Shown here: positions 7,337 through 13,555 of the stretch, piece after piece
Layout of the letters: each line of letters begins with the position of its first letter
How positions within the stretch are numbered: the first letter of the stretch is position 1
NCBI GenBank assembly: GCA_014896635.1
Contig: JADBKA010000120.1
Location: forward strand, 1 to 13,555
From: Ktedonobacteraceae bacterium
GTDB lineage: Bacteria; Chloroflexota; Ktedonobacteria; Ktedonobacterales; Ktedonobacteraceae
Reading direction: 5' to 3'
DNA length: 13,555 nucleotides
Made by a program: the position numbers and the translations under genes
Notes under the pieces: model-generated
Told to the model about the DNA's origin: nothing
Databases searched by the model: none
The model's input: the letters and a program-made list of their open reading frames with translations, nothing else

Positions 7337-8506
7337 ATGACAACATACTCAAATCAGTCACAACCATCTTCTCCAAAAGTAGATCAGGCTCAGACTCGCT
7401 CAACGGCCATGTGGTGGCAGCGCAAAGGCATCCTCGGCAGGTGGCTTAACCTGACAGCTCCGCCTCGCCCCGCCGACATGAGTTCGCTGACCGTCCGTGA
7501 GTACGTCAGGAAGGCCGAATTGACAAGCGTGACCATTATTGCTATCTTCGCTTTCCTGGTAGCGATCACATCTAATAACCTGACGGGAGGTCTGATCGGC
7601 ATGCTTCCCATTGTCCTGATGGCAGTCATGCTCGCCATCGCGGGGTGGTTCAATCGTAAAGGCCATATTTATATTGCAGCATATACTATCGTTATTTCGT
7701 TGACGCTGCTTATTGGTCTCGCTGTTATTACTTATCCTGGAGGGCTAAAACTTACCAATTTCATTATTTATGATCTTTTTACTATTCCTATTTTCGCCAG
7801 CGCACTGATCATCCATAAACGAGCATCCTTAATATTCGCTCTGCTCGTAGCAATATTTGTTCTTCTCGATTACAGTTTCCACCCTCATGCTCTCATTACC
7901 GGCATGGGAGCAAATCGATTCGATGAGGTCGCTTTTGAAATCACCTATCGCCAGCTTGGCTGGTGGTCTACGATCAACCGCAACCTTTTCCTTATCCTCT
8001 TTTCCGGCCTTTTTGGCTGGCTGGCTGCCTACTCTTTCGAGAAGTCCCTCATGTGGGCAGAACAGGCCAGCAACGATGCCGCTGTTGCCCATGCCCTCGC
8101 CGACTACAAAGAACGTTCAGCGCAGGAACTTTCGCTGTTCCTCAGTGAAGTAGTGGATGCGTTCGTGGCACAGGCCAACAACCAGACAAAATATCTTCAG
8201 CCACGTCCCGTCAATGATCCCTTCCACCAGGCAGTATTACTGCTCAACGAACGCCTGCGGCGCTTCGAGCGGCTTCGCAAGCAACAGAATGTCTGGGCAT
8301 CCAGCCAGATTGTTCAGGCTATCCAGCAACTGACAACGCTGCTGCGGCAAATCGCAGCCGGTACCGCCCCGCTTCAGGCGCTTATGCCACAGCACTTTCA
8401 TTCTCAGGTTGAAACTATCGACGAGCTAGCAGGTCAGATCTACGCGCTTTTGCGCCCGCGCGCGACTTATCCAAATAGAAATACGCCACCGCCGCCGGGA
8501 CGATAA
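7337..8506 (+). CDS. Six-helix membrane protein with cytoplasmic helical tail
   Basis: This 389-residue protein has a polar N-terminal segment (1-60), then six hydrophobic segments at about 61-79, 83-103, 111-132, 143-159, 163-178 and 217-234. A charged, mostly helical C-terminal region (about 235-375) follows, ending in a Pro-rich tip. The membrane part resembles the sensor regions that precede kinase or cyclase domains in Chloroflexota, but no histidine kinase, GGDEF or other catalytic motif follows. It may be a sensor lacking an output domain, or an adaptor that acts through its coiled tail. ATG 7337 was chosen because AAAAGGAGG lies at 7321-7329; an upstream in-frame ATG at 7304 lacks such a site. 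The gene is convergent with the isomerase gene and has its own likely promoter, so a role in the CRISPR system is not supported. Confidence 0.75.
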   Translation: MTTYSNQSQPSSPKVDQAQTRSTAMWWQRKGILGRWLNLTAPPRPADMSSLTVREYVRKAELTSVTIIAIFAFLVAITSNNLTGGLIGMLPIVLMAVMLAIAGWFNRKGHIYIAAYTIVISLTLLIGLAVITYPGGLKLTNFIIYDLFTIPIFASALIIHKRASLIFALLVAIFVLLDYSFHPHALITGMGANRFDEVAFEITYRQLGWWSTINRNLFLILFSGLFGWLAAYSFEKSLMWAEQASNDAAVAHALADYKERSAQELSLFLSEVVDAFVAQANNQTKYLQPRPVNDPFHQAVLLLNERLRRFERLRKQQNVWASSQIVQAIQQLTTLLRQIAAGTAPLQALMPQHFHSQVETIDELAGQIYALLRPRATYPNRNTPPPPGR

Positions 8507-8588
8507 ACTACTGGTAAGCTGCCAATAGACGTTCTATAGCTGGCGTTGGTCAACTCGCTATGTAATTTGACTTTATGAAGCAAACATG

Positions 8589-9380
8589 TCAGGCATTCTG
8601 CCGATTCAGGCTCTCAATTGTTACATTGCAAATGGCAAAAGCCTGCTTGAGTGCCTCCACTGTATCCCCGGTCGGGACAAATTCCTGCCCTACAAAGCCA
8701 TCATAGCCAGTCTCAAGAATTGCCCGCATGATCGGCGCATAGTTGATCTCTTGCGTTGCATTGATCTCGTGACGACCGGGATTGCCCGCCGTATGATAAT
8801 GCCCAAAAAAAGCGTGTTGCTCGCGAATAGTACGGATAATATCCCCTTCCATAATCTGCATGTGATAAATATCGTAGAGCAATTTCACACGCGGCGAATT
8901 GACCATGCGGCAGACCTCCACCCCCCAGGCCGACCTGTCACACTGGTAGCCGGGATGATCCACTTTGCTGTTGAGCAATTCCAGGACGAGCGTCACCCCG
9001 GCTCTTTCGGCTGCCGCGCTCACACGGCGCAGGCCCTCCGCCGTTATTTCGGCACCCGTGCGATCATCCAATCCCTCGCGGCTACCGCTGAAGACAATTA
9101 GATTGGGAATCTCCCACTTTTCAGCCAGCGCGAGCTTCGCCAGTATCTCCTTCTCAATTCGCTCATGATGTTCGCGCCGATTCAAGCCTTTCACCAGCGA
9201 TTCATGCCCGCCGATAGAGGCAATACGCAGCCCGTACTGCTTCACCAGAGGCCAGTATGCCTCATCGACCAGTTCAACCGCCTCATATCCGATCTCCACA
9301 GCGGTGCGCAGCAGGCGCTCAGGCGTCATCGTGTCACGCAGATAGCACCACCAGGCAAGAGATTGTCTGATACGCTTCAT
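8589..9380 (-). CDS. Sugar isomerase, hydroxypyruvate isomerase-like TIM barrel
   Basis: This 263-residue protein belongs to the xylose isomerase-like TIM barrel superfamily (AP endonuclease family 2) and is most like hydroxypyruvate isomerase. Probable metal ligands are Glu134 in LVLELLNSK, Asp170 in LLYDIYHMQ, His196 in [15 protein letters not shown] and Glu233 in GQEFVP. The PGRHE and GQE motifs are typical of the Hyi group. The expected reaction is aldose-ketose isomerisation of a small hydroxy-acid or sugar; the exact substrate cannot be read from sequence. AAGGAAAG lies just before the ATG on the minus strand (within 9384-9394). Upstream on the same strand is the fossil end of an alcohol dehydrogenase, so the gene may once have been second in a sugar or polyol catabolic operon. 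Its 3' end is convergent with the membrane protein gene, 82 bases apart. Confidence 0.85.
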   Translation of the reverse strand: MKRIRQSLAWWCYLRDTMTPERLLRTAVEIGYEAVELVDEAYWPLVKQYGLRIASIGGHESLVKGLNRREHHERIEKEILAKLALAEKWEIPNLIVFSGSREGLDDRTGAEITAEGLRRVSAAAERAGVTLVLELLNSKVDHPGYQCDRSAWGVEVCRMVNSPRVKLLYDIYHMQIMEGDIIRTIREQHAFFGHYHTAGNPGRHEINATQEINYAPIMRAILETGYDGFVGQEFVPTGDTVEALKQAFAICNVTIESLNRQNA

Positions 9381-9405
9381 CGCTTCTTTCCTTCGCTATA
9401 GTTGC

Positions 9406-9543
9406 TTATAGCTGCTCCCAGTCGAAGATAACACCCATCGCAGAAGCTCGTTCCTCGCGCAGCATCCGGTAGGCTTCTGGCGCATCATGAGGACTATAGC
9501 GGTGTGTGATCAGAAAGGATTGCAAAATTCTGCTCCTCCATCT
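9406..9543 (-). pseudogene. Remnant C-terminus of a zinc-type alcohol dehydrogenase
   Basis: Reading the minus strand from 9543 down to the stop at 9406-9408 gives about 45 codons. The last part contains LITHRYSPHDAPEAY, then RMLREERASAMGVIFDW and a short end. This matches the C-terminal helix and final strand of medium-chain zinc dehydrogenases (sorbitol, threonine or alcohol dehydrogenase type): LITHR..., then D-A-P-E-A-Y, then G-V-x-x-D-W. The rest of the expected protein of about 340 residues is missing: there is a stop in frame at 9544-9546, and the sequence further upstream does not look coding. The remnant ends 25 bases before the isomerase ATG, a typical operon spacing, which suggests that a deletion removed the first gene of a pair. 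Confidence 0.6.
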
Positions 9544-9747
9544 CTATATAAAGGTCAAATATGTTCCTGCCGCGTTCTTGCTCGCAGCATTAACTGTACC
9601 TTTACTATAAACCCCGCATAAACAAACGTCAATGCAAAGTTGCGCACCACCTCAGAGCCGTTGCAATCCCCTTTTCGCCCCCTTGCTTTCAGCAACGCAC
9701 AGCGATATAGTTATGCGGGAAGGGAAGACCGACAGAAAGGGGAGAGC
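9544..9747. other. Intergenic region upstream of the deacetylase-like gene
   Basis: About 200 bases separate the dehydrogenase remnant from the deacetylase-like start. The stretch is AT-rich around 9540-9620 and has a TATAAA at 9606-9611, but no -35 box at normal spacing. It could hold divergent promoters for the two flanking genes; I see no specific operator. Confidence 0.3.
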
Positions 9748-10902
9748 ATGCAGAGTTTTCGCACAGGTTTTGTTTTTGACGAGCGTTTTCTGGCGCACGA
9801 CACTGGCGTTGAGGATACGGTGGTCACGCGCAATGGCGCGTTTCGGCTCACGCCGACGCCTCACCCCTCTTCCACCCTGATCACACAGCGCATCAAAGAA
9901 TTCCTTGATGGCTGTGGTCTCACTGCTCTGATGCAGCCCATCGAGGCGCGCGCCGCCACCGAAGACGAACTGGCCACCTACCACACCCGCGCCTACATCG
10001 TGGGTATCCGCGAGCTGGTTAGCAGTGCCAGACAGGTCGCCGGTCCCCTGCAAGCTCCCTGGGGCAGCATAGATGAGGAGACGGTGCTCAGCCCCGGCTC
10101 GTTTGAGGCCGCCCTCTATGCCGCTGGCGGAGCCGAGAACGCCGTCAGCGCCGTGCTGACGGGCCGCGTGCGCAATGCCTACGTGCTGCTGCGCCCGCCC
10201 GGCCATCACGCCATGCGTAACCAGGCCCTCGGCTTCTGTCTCTTCAATGAGGCCGTCATCGCTGCTCATCACGCCCGCAACGTCTATGGATTGGAGCGCA
10301 TCATGATCATCGATTGGGACGTGCATCATGGCAATGGGACGCAGGATGCTTTTTACGACGATCGCGGCGTGCTCTTCCTCTCGCTGCACCAGGAGCACTG
10401 GTTTCCCGGCAACACGGGCGGGCTAGAAGAGATTGGCAGCGATGCCGGCACCGGGTACACAGTCAATATCCCCCTGCCACCCGGCACCGGCGATAGAGGC
10501 TACCGCGCCGCCCTTGAACAACTGGTACTGCCGATTGGTCTGCAATATCGCCCACAACTCATCATCGTGACTGCCGGACACGATGCAAGCTGGCTCGATC
10601 CACTGGCCCAGATGATGGTGACAATGGATGGCTTCCGCCAGCTCTCCCAGCTCATGGTTGATCTGGCGGAGAGCGTCTGCGCCGGGCGGCTCGTCATGTT
10701 GCAGGCCGGCGGCTACAGCGCCCCTTACGTCCCCTACTGTGCCGCCGCCACCGTTGAAGCGCTGGTCGGCACCGATCTGGGCATCGTGGACCTCTACCCC
10801 ACCGCGCCTGAACTCGCCCGCTGCCAGAGCATCTTCTCCCAGGACACGCAGCAGGCGCTAGCCACTGCCCGCTCCTGGCATCGCCAGCGGTGGAAATTGT
10901 GA
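9748..10902 (+). CDS. Class II histone deacetylase-like amidohydrolase
   Basis: This 384-residue zinc hydrolase belongs to the arginase/deacetylase fold and resembles bacterial class II HDAC-like amidohydrolases (FB188 HDAH type). They remove acetyl or similar acyl groups from lysine, polyamines or small amides. Visible motifs are LLRPPGHHA with catalytic His153/His154, GFCLFNEAVIAAHHA (162-176), IIDWDVHHGNGTQ with zinc ligands Asp191 and His193, TAGHDASWLDPLAQMM with the third ligand Asp279, and LQAGGYS with the catalytic Tyr323. All catalytic positions are present, so it should be active. His278 replaces the Phe more often found before the third ligand. I chose ATG 9748 because AAAGGGGAG lies at 9736-9744; the longer frame from 9640 has no recognisable homologous sequence. 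The natural substrate is unknown. Confidence 0.88.
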   Translation: MQSFRTGFVFDERFLAHDTGVEDTVVTRNGAFRLTPTPHPSSTLITQRIKEFLDGCGLTALMQPIEARAATEDELATYHTRAYIVGIRELVSSARQVAGPLQAPWGSIDEETVLSPGSFEAALYAAGGAENAVSAVLTGRVRNAYVLLRPPGHHAMRNQALGFCLFNEAVIAAHHARNVYGLERIMIIDWDVHHGNGTQDAFYDDRGVLFLSLHQEHWFPGNTGGLEEIGSDAGTGYTVNIPLPPGTGDRGYRAALEQLVLPIGLQYRPQLIIVTAGHDASWLDPLAQMMVTMDGFRQLSQLMVDLAESVCAGRLVMLQAGGYSAPYVPYCAAATVEALVGTDLGIVDLYPTAPELARCQSIFSQDTQQALATARSWHRQRWKL

Positions 10903-10934
10903 TACTTCTGTCTCTTCTATACGTAAGACATTAA

Positions 10935-11065
10935 GGTGACGACTCCCCATGCCTAAAGGCAGAGGCTTCTCGTACAGTCGCACGGAACGTCCCCGCGAGC
11001 GACAGTTGAACGTCGGCTCCGTCCGAGCCTACTGAGAATAGATCAGGAATTGGAACATGTGTCAA
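10935..11065 (-). ncRNA. Possible omega-RNA (TnpB guide RNA scaffold) remnant
   Basis: The right-end part of the element, read on the minus strand, ends in the GCC-TTTA-GGCA hairpin and a GGGGAGTCGTCACC tail, after which the guide would be read from flanking DNA (10934 downward). A minus-strand frame from 11092 to a stop at 10931-10933 includes SVGSDGADVQLSLAGTF. This resembles, by eye only, the variable C-terminal tail of TnpB proteins, which normally overlaps the omega-RNA. The outer part of the last stem is imperfect, including a C/A mismatch involving base 10963, so it may be decaying. Expression and function are unknown. Confidence 0.35.
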
Positions 11066-11145
11066 GCGGAGAGGCGCCCCACCCTCTCCGCCTCAAGAGG
11101 ACTCGCTTGTTTCCCCAGCCATACATGGCGGGGTCTTACGCTCGA
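10935..11145 (-). mobile_element. Short IS200/IS605-like element lacking transposase genes
   Basis: Read on the minus strand, this segment begins with an imperfect hairpin of CCCC-A-GCCAT type (plus-strand 11113-11133: CCCC/GGGG and GCCAT/ATGGC arms, one bulged A). It then has a perfect 9-bp hairpin at 11066-11091 and a GGCTC/GAGCC hairpin at 11014-11028. It ends in a GCC-TTTA-GGCA hairpin (plus 10950-10961) followed by GGGGAGTCGTCACC. Subterminal hairpins with a CTTTAG loop are typical of IS200/IS605 ends and of the 3' end of the omega-RNA used by TnpB; the ISDra2 omega-RNA ends in a similar hairpin. No tnpA is present and only a possible tnpB tail remains, so this would be a non-autonomous, MITE-like derivative. 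The exact ends are not fixed because these elements leave no target duplication. Confidence 0.5.
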
Positions 11146-11158
11146 TAGGATAAGAAAA

Positions 11159-11188
11159 TTGATACATTGTACTACACAATTGTATATG
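11159..11188 (+). promoter_or_regulatory. Candidate promoter with overlapping dyad for the methyltransferase
   Basis: TTGATA at 11159-11164 and TATATG at 11183-11188 are spaced 18 bases apart, a moderate match to a sigma-70-type promoter. A near-palindrome spans the spacer: ATACATTGT (11162-11170) against ACAATTGTAT (11177-11186), with one extra A on the right arm. A repressor bound there would block the promoter. About 95 bases separate it from the start at 11283. Confidence 0.35.
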
Positions 11189-11282
11189 ATTAGACCGCTC
11201 AGCCGTTTTCTATATGAGGAGTCGTCGCACGGCCCCAGTCACGATAAACAAAAATCAAAGCTGAAGGGATATCACGGCTATT

Positions 11283-11873
11283 ATGGACTCTGTACTTCGA
11301 TCTCTCCTCAATGAACTGTTTCAGACAGGAAAATATAATGATACACTCGAACAAGAACGCAACAAAAAAATGCTCAACCTCGAACCGGAAACAGCCCACC
11401 TGCTCAGTATTCTGGTACGCAGCAGCCACAGAACGCGCCTGCTGGAAATAGGCACCTCGAACGGCTATAGCACAATCTGGCTGGCCTGGGCCGCCGGGGC
11501 AACCGGGGGACGCATTACCAGCATTGATTGTGAGGCATACAAGCACGAACTGGCCGACGCGAATCTCCGCCGCGCCGGCCTGCGCGAATTCGTCGATCTG
11601 ATCCAGGGCGACGCTACGGCAGTTGTGCGACAGCTAGCCGGTCCTTTTGATTTCGTTTTCTTTGATGCTGACCGGCGCAGTGCTCCCGAACAACTCCGCC
11701 TGCTCCTGCCCAGGCTGACGTCCGATGTCCTGGTCCTGGCCGATAACGCGCTCTCCCATGCCGATGAAATCGCTGATTACCTCGCCACGCTGGCAGCACT
11801 TCCTGACTTCGAGCATATGATCATTCCCATCGGCAAAGGGCTGAGCCTCGCTTACCGCAGCGCCGGGGGATAA
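11283..11873 (+). CDS. SAM-dependent O-methyltransferase (class I, catechol OMT-like)
   Basis: This 196-residue protein has a Rossmann methyltransferase fold: motif I LLEIGTSNGYSTIWLA (53-68), the acidic end of strand 2 at Asp82 (SIDCE), Asp110 in IQGDA, and FDFVFFDAD (122-130) carrying the metal-binding aspartate region. VLADNALSH (151-159), with a D-N pair, is typical of the cation-dependent O-methyltransferase family 3 (YrrM-like). It would transfer a methyl group from SAM to a hydroxyl on a small molecule; the substrate is not evident. The C-terminus ends in IPIGKGLSLAYR, the usual last strand. ATG 11283 follows a weak GAAGGGAT at 11263-11270 with long spacing. The gene stands alone, with the mobile element remnant upstream and a strong hairpin just after its stop. 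Confidence 0.85.
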   Translation: MDSVLRSLLNELFQTGKYNDTLEQERNKKMLNLEPETAHLLSILVRSSHRTRLLEIGTSNGYSTIWLAWAAGATGGRITSIDCEAYKHELADANLRRAGLREFVDLIQGDATAVVRQLAGPFDFVFFDADRRSAPEQLRLLLPRLTSDVLVLADNALSHADEIADYLATLAALPDFEHMIIPIGKGLSLAYRSAGG

Positions 11874-11881
11874 AGAAAAAT

Positions 11882-11913
11882 AGAGGTATTCGGAAACGCT
11901 TCCGAATACCTCT
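11882..11913. terminator. Perfect 14-bp hairpin after the methyltransferase gene
   Basis: Arms AGAGGTATTCGGAA (11882-11895) and TTCCGAATACCTCT (11900-11913) pair perfectly around a 4-base loop. The hairpin starts 9 bases after the stop codon, so it likely ends or stabilises the methyltransferase transcript. On the plus strand no T-run follows. On the minus strand the sequence after the hairpin is ATTTTTCTTTA, so the intrinsic terminator layout is better on the opposite strand. Confidence 0.6.
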
Positions 11914-12019
11914 GGCTCTCAGGAGTTCTTCCCCAGAAACTCTCCCCTGAAACTCTTTTCCCTGATCCTTCGTAGTGAGAACAAACTCTCAGCCATACCC
12001 ATTACAAGGAAAAGGTCTT

Positions 12020-12466
12020 ATGCAGTCAGGAGAACCAGGACACGAACACATCAGTGACCAGGATTACGTTACGAACCGACAGCTCATCTTTTTTGCTATT
12101 TCCTTTGCCGTGCTTATTCTGCTTGTTATAGCAGCGCTCGTCGAGACCGAGAGATCATCCGCTATACCTCGTTTTGAGCAGGCGACTCCCGCAGTCGCAC
12201 AGACGCCAGCTCCATCAGGCAGTGGCAGTAGTAACGGCGGAGCAGCCCCCGAAGATGGGTCTACTGCAACAGCCATCCCCAACCAGCCCTCAAACTCCAG
12301 CGGCAGCACTCCGGCGGCAGTCCCAACCACGCAATCAAGCCTGACGCCGCCTGCCGCCCCAACGGCTCCACAGATACCCACACAGCCTGCGCAATCAACT
12401 CCGCCGGCACAGTCAACACAATCCGCCGAGCCAACTCCACCCGCACAAGCAACGCCGGATCAGTAG
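12020..12466 (+). CDS. Membrane-anchored Pro/Ser/Thr/Gln-rich protein
   Basis: This 148-residue protein has a short polar N-terminus, one hydrophobic segment (about residues 21-40, QLIFFAISFAVLILLVIAAL) and then a low-complexity region of about 100 residues rich in Pro, Ser, Thr, Gln and Ala. Imperfect repeats such as AQSTPPAQSTQSAEPTPPAQ occur near the end. With few charges before the membrane segment and a long extracytoplasmic disordered tail, it is likely an uncleaved anchor exposed on the cell surface, possibly a spacer or a target of glycosylation. No enzymatic domain is visible. ATG 12020 was preferred to the upstream in-frame GTG 11975 because AAGGAAAAGG lies at 12006-12015. It precedes the M48 protease gene, but 186 bases and a likely promoter separate them. 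Confidence 0.65.
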   Translation: MQSGEPGHEHISDQDYVTNRQLIFFAISFAVLILLVIAALVETERSSAIPRFEQATPAVAQTPAPSGSGSSNGGAAPEDGSTATAIPNQPSNSSGSTPAAVPTTQSSLTPPAAPTAPQIPTQPAQSTPPAQSTQSAEPTPPAQATPDQ

Positions 12467-12520
12467 CAAGATTGCCCGTGTCTCATATCCAGGAGGCTAT
12501 AGAAAAAAAGCCTTCAAAGA

Positions 12521-12529
12521 TGCTATACT
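12521..12529 (+). promoter_or_regulatory. Candidate extended -10 promoter for the M48 protease gene
   Basis: TGCTATACT matches an extended -10 element (TGnTATAAT) at most positions. The region 17 bases upstream (AGAAAA) is not a good -35 box, as is common for extended -10 promoters. It would give a leader of about 120 bases, which contains a 7-bp hairpin (CAGCCGG 12552-12558 with CCGGCTG 12565-12571). Confidence 0.4.
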
Positions 12530-12652
12530 TGAGACAGCCGATTTTTGTAACCAGCCGGGCCGGTCCGGCTGCTCGCATCCTTTACTCTGAGAGCATTTTC
12601 GTGATTTCTACTCAAAATCTGATAAGCAAATGGTATAGAGAAGGAGCTTTTT

Positions 12653-13555
12653 ATGTCCACTGCCGAACCAAAGGCCCGGCGGCGCTTCCCCGGCCTCGAT
12701 GCCTCTGCCCTCCAGCATCCCTATGATCGTGCAGCCCTCAACGCCTTGCAAAAAGTGCCAGGTTTTGATATCGTCGTACGCAAATTCATCGAATTATTGC
12801 CCGAACGAGTCGCCTACATTCAAAATGTCGCCCAGACGGTTCGCGTCACATCTACACAATGTCCTCAACTCTACTCCCAGTTGCAAGAAGCCTGCGCTAT
12901 CCTCGATATACCCGAACCCGAACTCTATGTCGCGCACTATCCTCTGCCCAACGCCTGGACCAGCGGACACGATCACCCCTACATTATCATCACCAGCGGG
13001 CTGCTGGACTTGATGACCGAAGACGAGGTACTGGCAGTCATCGCGCACGAACTCGGCCACATCAAGTCAGGACACGTGCTCTACAAAACGATGGCGCGCG
13101 GCATCAGCTTCCTGCTCACCATCCTCGGCGAGATGACACTCGGCATCGGACGCATCGTTGGCCGCTCGCTGGAAGCCGCCCTGATGGAATGGGACCGCAA
13201 GTCAGAGTTCAGCGCCGACCGCGCCGCGATGCTGGTGACACAGGACTCTGAGGTCATGGTCTCCTTGATGATGAAACTGGCCGGCGGCACGCTCTTCCAG
13301 CGCGATAAGATGAATGTGCAGGAGTTCTTGAAGCAGGCCGATCTCTACGAGGAAGTCGATGCCAACCTGCTGGACCGCCTGTACAAATTCTTTATGGTGA
13401 CGTCCGTGAGCCATCCCCTGATTATCGTGCGCGCACGCGAAATCGTGAACTGGTCGGATAGTAGAGAGTACAGCGATATTCTCGAAGGACGCTACGTACG
13501 ATCAGTACTGGCAAAACATCGGGCGCCCGGAAAAACGGCGGTTTATCACGATGAC
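12653..13555 (+). CDS. M48 family zinc metalloprotease (3' end outside window)
   Basis: The frame is open from ATG 12653 to the end of the window, giving 301 residues without a stop. The zinc site is clear: HELGH at 132-136 in VIAHELGHIKSGH, and the third ligand Glu185 in SEFSADRAA (184-192). This is the HExxH...E layout of M48 peptidases (HtpX/Ste24 group). Upstream, ELYVAHYPLPNAWTSG and YIIITSGLLDLM are typical strands of the family that bind the substrate edge. The HtpX-type N-terminal membrane helices are missing; the moderately hydrophobic stretch ISFLLTILGEMTLGIG (151-166) between the zinc motifs may touch the membrane. Members degrade or process proteins in quality control. AAGGAG at 12641-12646 supports the start. 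The C-terminal part is unseen, so an extra domain cannot be excluded. Confidence 0.88.
   Translation, partial: MSTAEPKARRRFPGLDASALQHPYDRAALNALQKVPGFDIVVRKFIELLPERVAYIQNVAQTVRVTSTQCPQLYSQLQEACAILDIPEPELYVAHYPLPNAWTSGHDHPYIIITSGLLDLMTEDEVLAVIAHELGHIKSGHVLYKTMARGISFLLTILGEMTLGIGRIVGRSLEAALMEWDRKSEFSADRAAMLVTQDSEVMVSLMMKLAGGTLFQRDKMNVQEFLKQADLYEEVDANLLDRLYKFFMVTSVSHPLIIVRAREIVNWSDSREYSDILEGRYVRSVLAKHRAPGKTAVYHDD

Larger units (their letters stand above)
10903..11282. other. Intergenic region between deacetylase-like and methyltransferase genes
   Basis: About 380 bases without a convincing plus-strand gene. It contains the minus-strand IS200/IS605-like element (10935-11145) and, after it, the AT-rich candidate promoter and dyad of the methyltransferase (11159-11188). 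A short plus-strand open frame (11057-11314) overlaps the element and looks non-coding. Confidence 0.6.

Noticed and set aside
8507..8588. Terminator between the convergent membrane protein and isomerase genes
   Set aside because: Only short, interrupted pairings (ATAG/CTAT with GCCA/TGGC) are visible and no T-run follows, so a terminator is plausible from context but not supported by sequence.
8586..9101. Plus-strand open frame of 171 codons opposite the isomerase gene
   Set aside because: It is the antisense shadow of a clearly recognisable sugar isomerase with conserved metal ligands.
11057..11314. Plus-strand open frame of 85 codons upstream of the methyltransferase
   Set aside because: It crosses the hairpins of the mobile element and the promoter region, has no recognisable protein features, and overlaps the methyltransferase start in another frame.
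12552..12571. 7-bp GC-rich hairpin upstream of the protease gene, as a terminator
   Set aside because: It lacks a T-run on either side and lies downstream of a good extended -10 promoter, so it is more likely part of the protease leader, if it has any role.
12699..13251. Plus-strand open frames inside the M48 protease region
   Set aside because: They are alternate frames of the protease gene, which itself has the HELGH motif, a ribosome binding site and an uninterrupted frame to the window end.

Overview
The window looks like chromosomal DNA of a GC-moderate bacterium. The Csx15 gene and the general protein content (GC-rich genes, six-pass membrane protein, FB188-type deacetylase) suggest Chloroflexota, possibly a Ktedonobacteria-like lineage. 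That assignment is an inference from family resemblance; no marker gene is present.

Region 1 (1-6925, all + strand) is the downstream part of a type III-B CRISPR-Cas (Cmr) locus. It holds the 3' end of cmr2/cas10, then cmr3, cmr4, cmr5 and cmr6, joined by 4-base ATGA overlaps or a 29-base overlap. These are followed by a CARF-nuclease of the Card1/Can2 (DUF1887) type, the small protein Csx15, and a Cas6 pre-crRNA endonuclease. Cmr2-6 would form the RNA-targeting effector, Cas10 would make cyclic oligoadenylate (cOA), the CARF nuclease would respond to it, and Csx15 probably binds or removes it. cmr1, cas1/cas2 and the CRISPR array are not in the window. The CARF-nuclease gene is much more AT-rich than its neighbours. 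It also carries a one-base frameshift near 5320-5325: the natural C-terminus continues in the -1 frame to 5501, only 5 bases before csx15.

Region 2 (6926-8588) has a 411-base non-coding gap with one plausible promoter, then a six-helix membrane protein with a cytoplasmic helical tail and no catalytic domain.

Region 3 (8589-10902) has a minus-strand sugar isomerase of the hydroxypyruvate isomerase type. Just upstream of it lies a fossil C-terminus of a zinc-type alcohol dehydrogenase. A plus-strand class II histone-deacetylase-like amidohydrolase follows.

Region 4 (10903-13555) has a structured, roughly 210-base minus-strand element resembling a shortened IS200/IS605 (TnpB/omega-RNA) element. 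Next come an O-methyltransferase, a strong hairpin, a membrane-anchored Pro/Ser/Thr-rich protein, and the first 301 codons of an M48 zinc metalloprotease that runs off the end. These flanking genes show no clear functional tie to the CRISPR locus.
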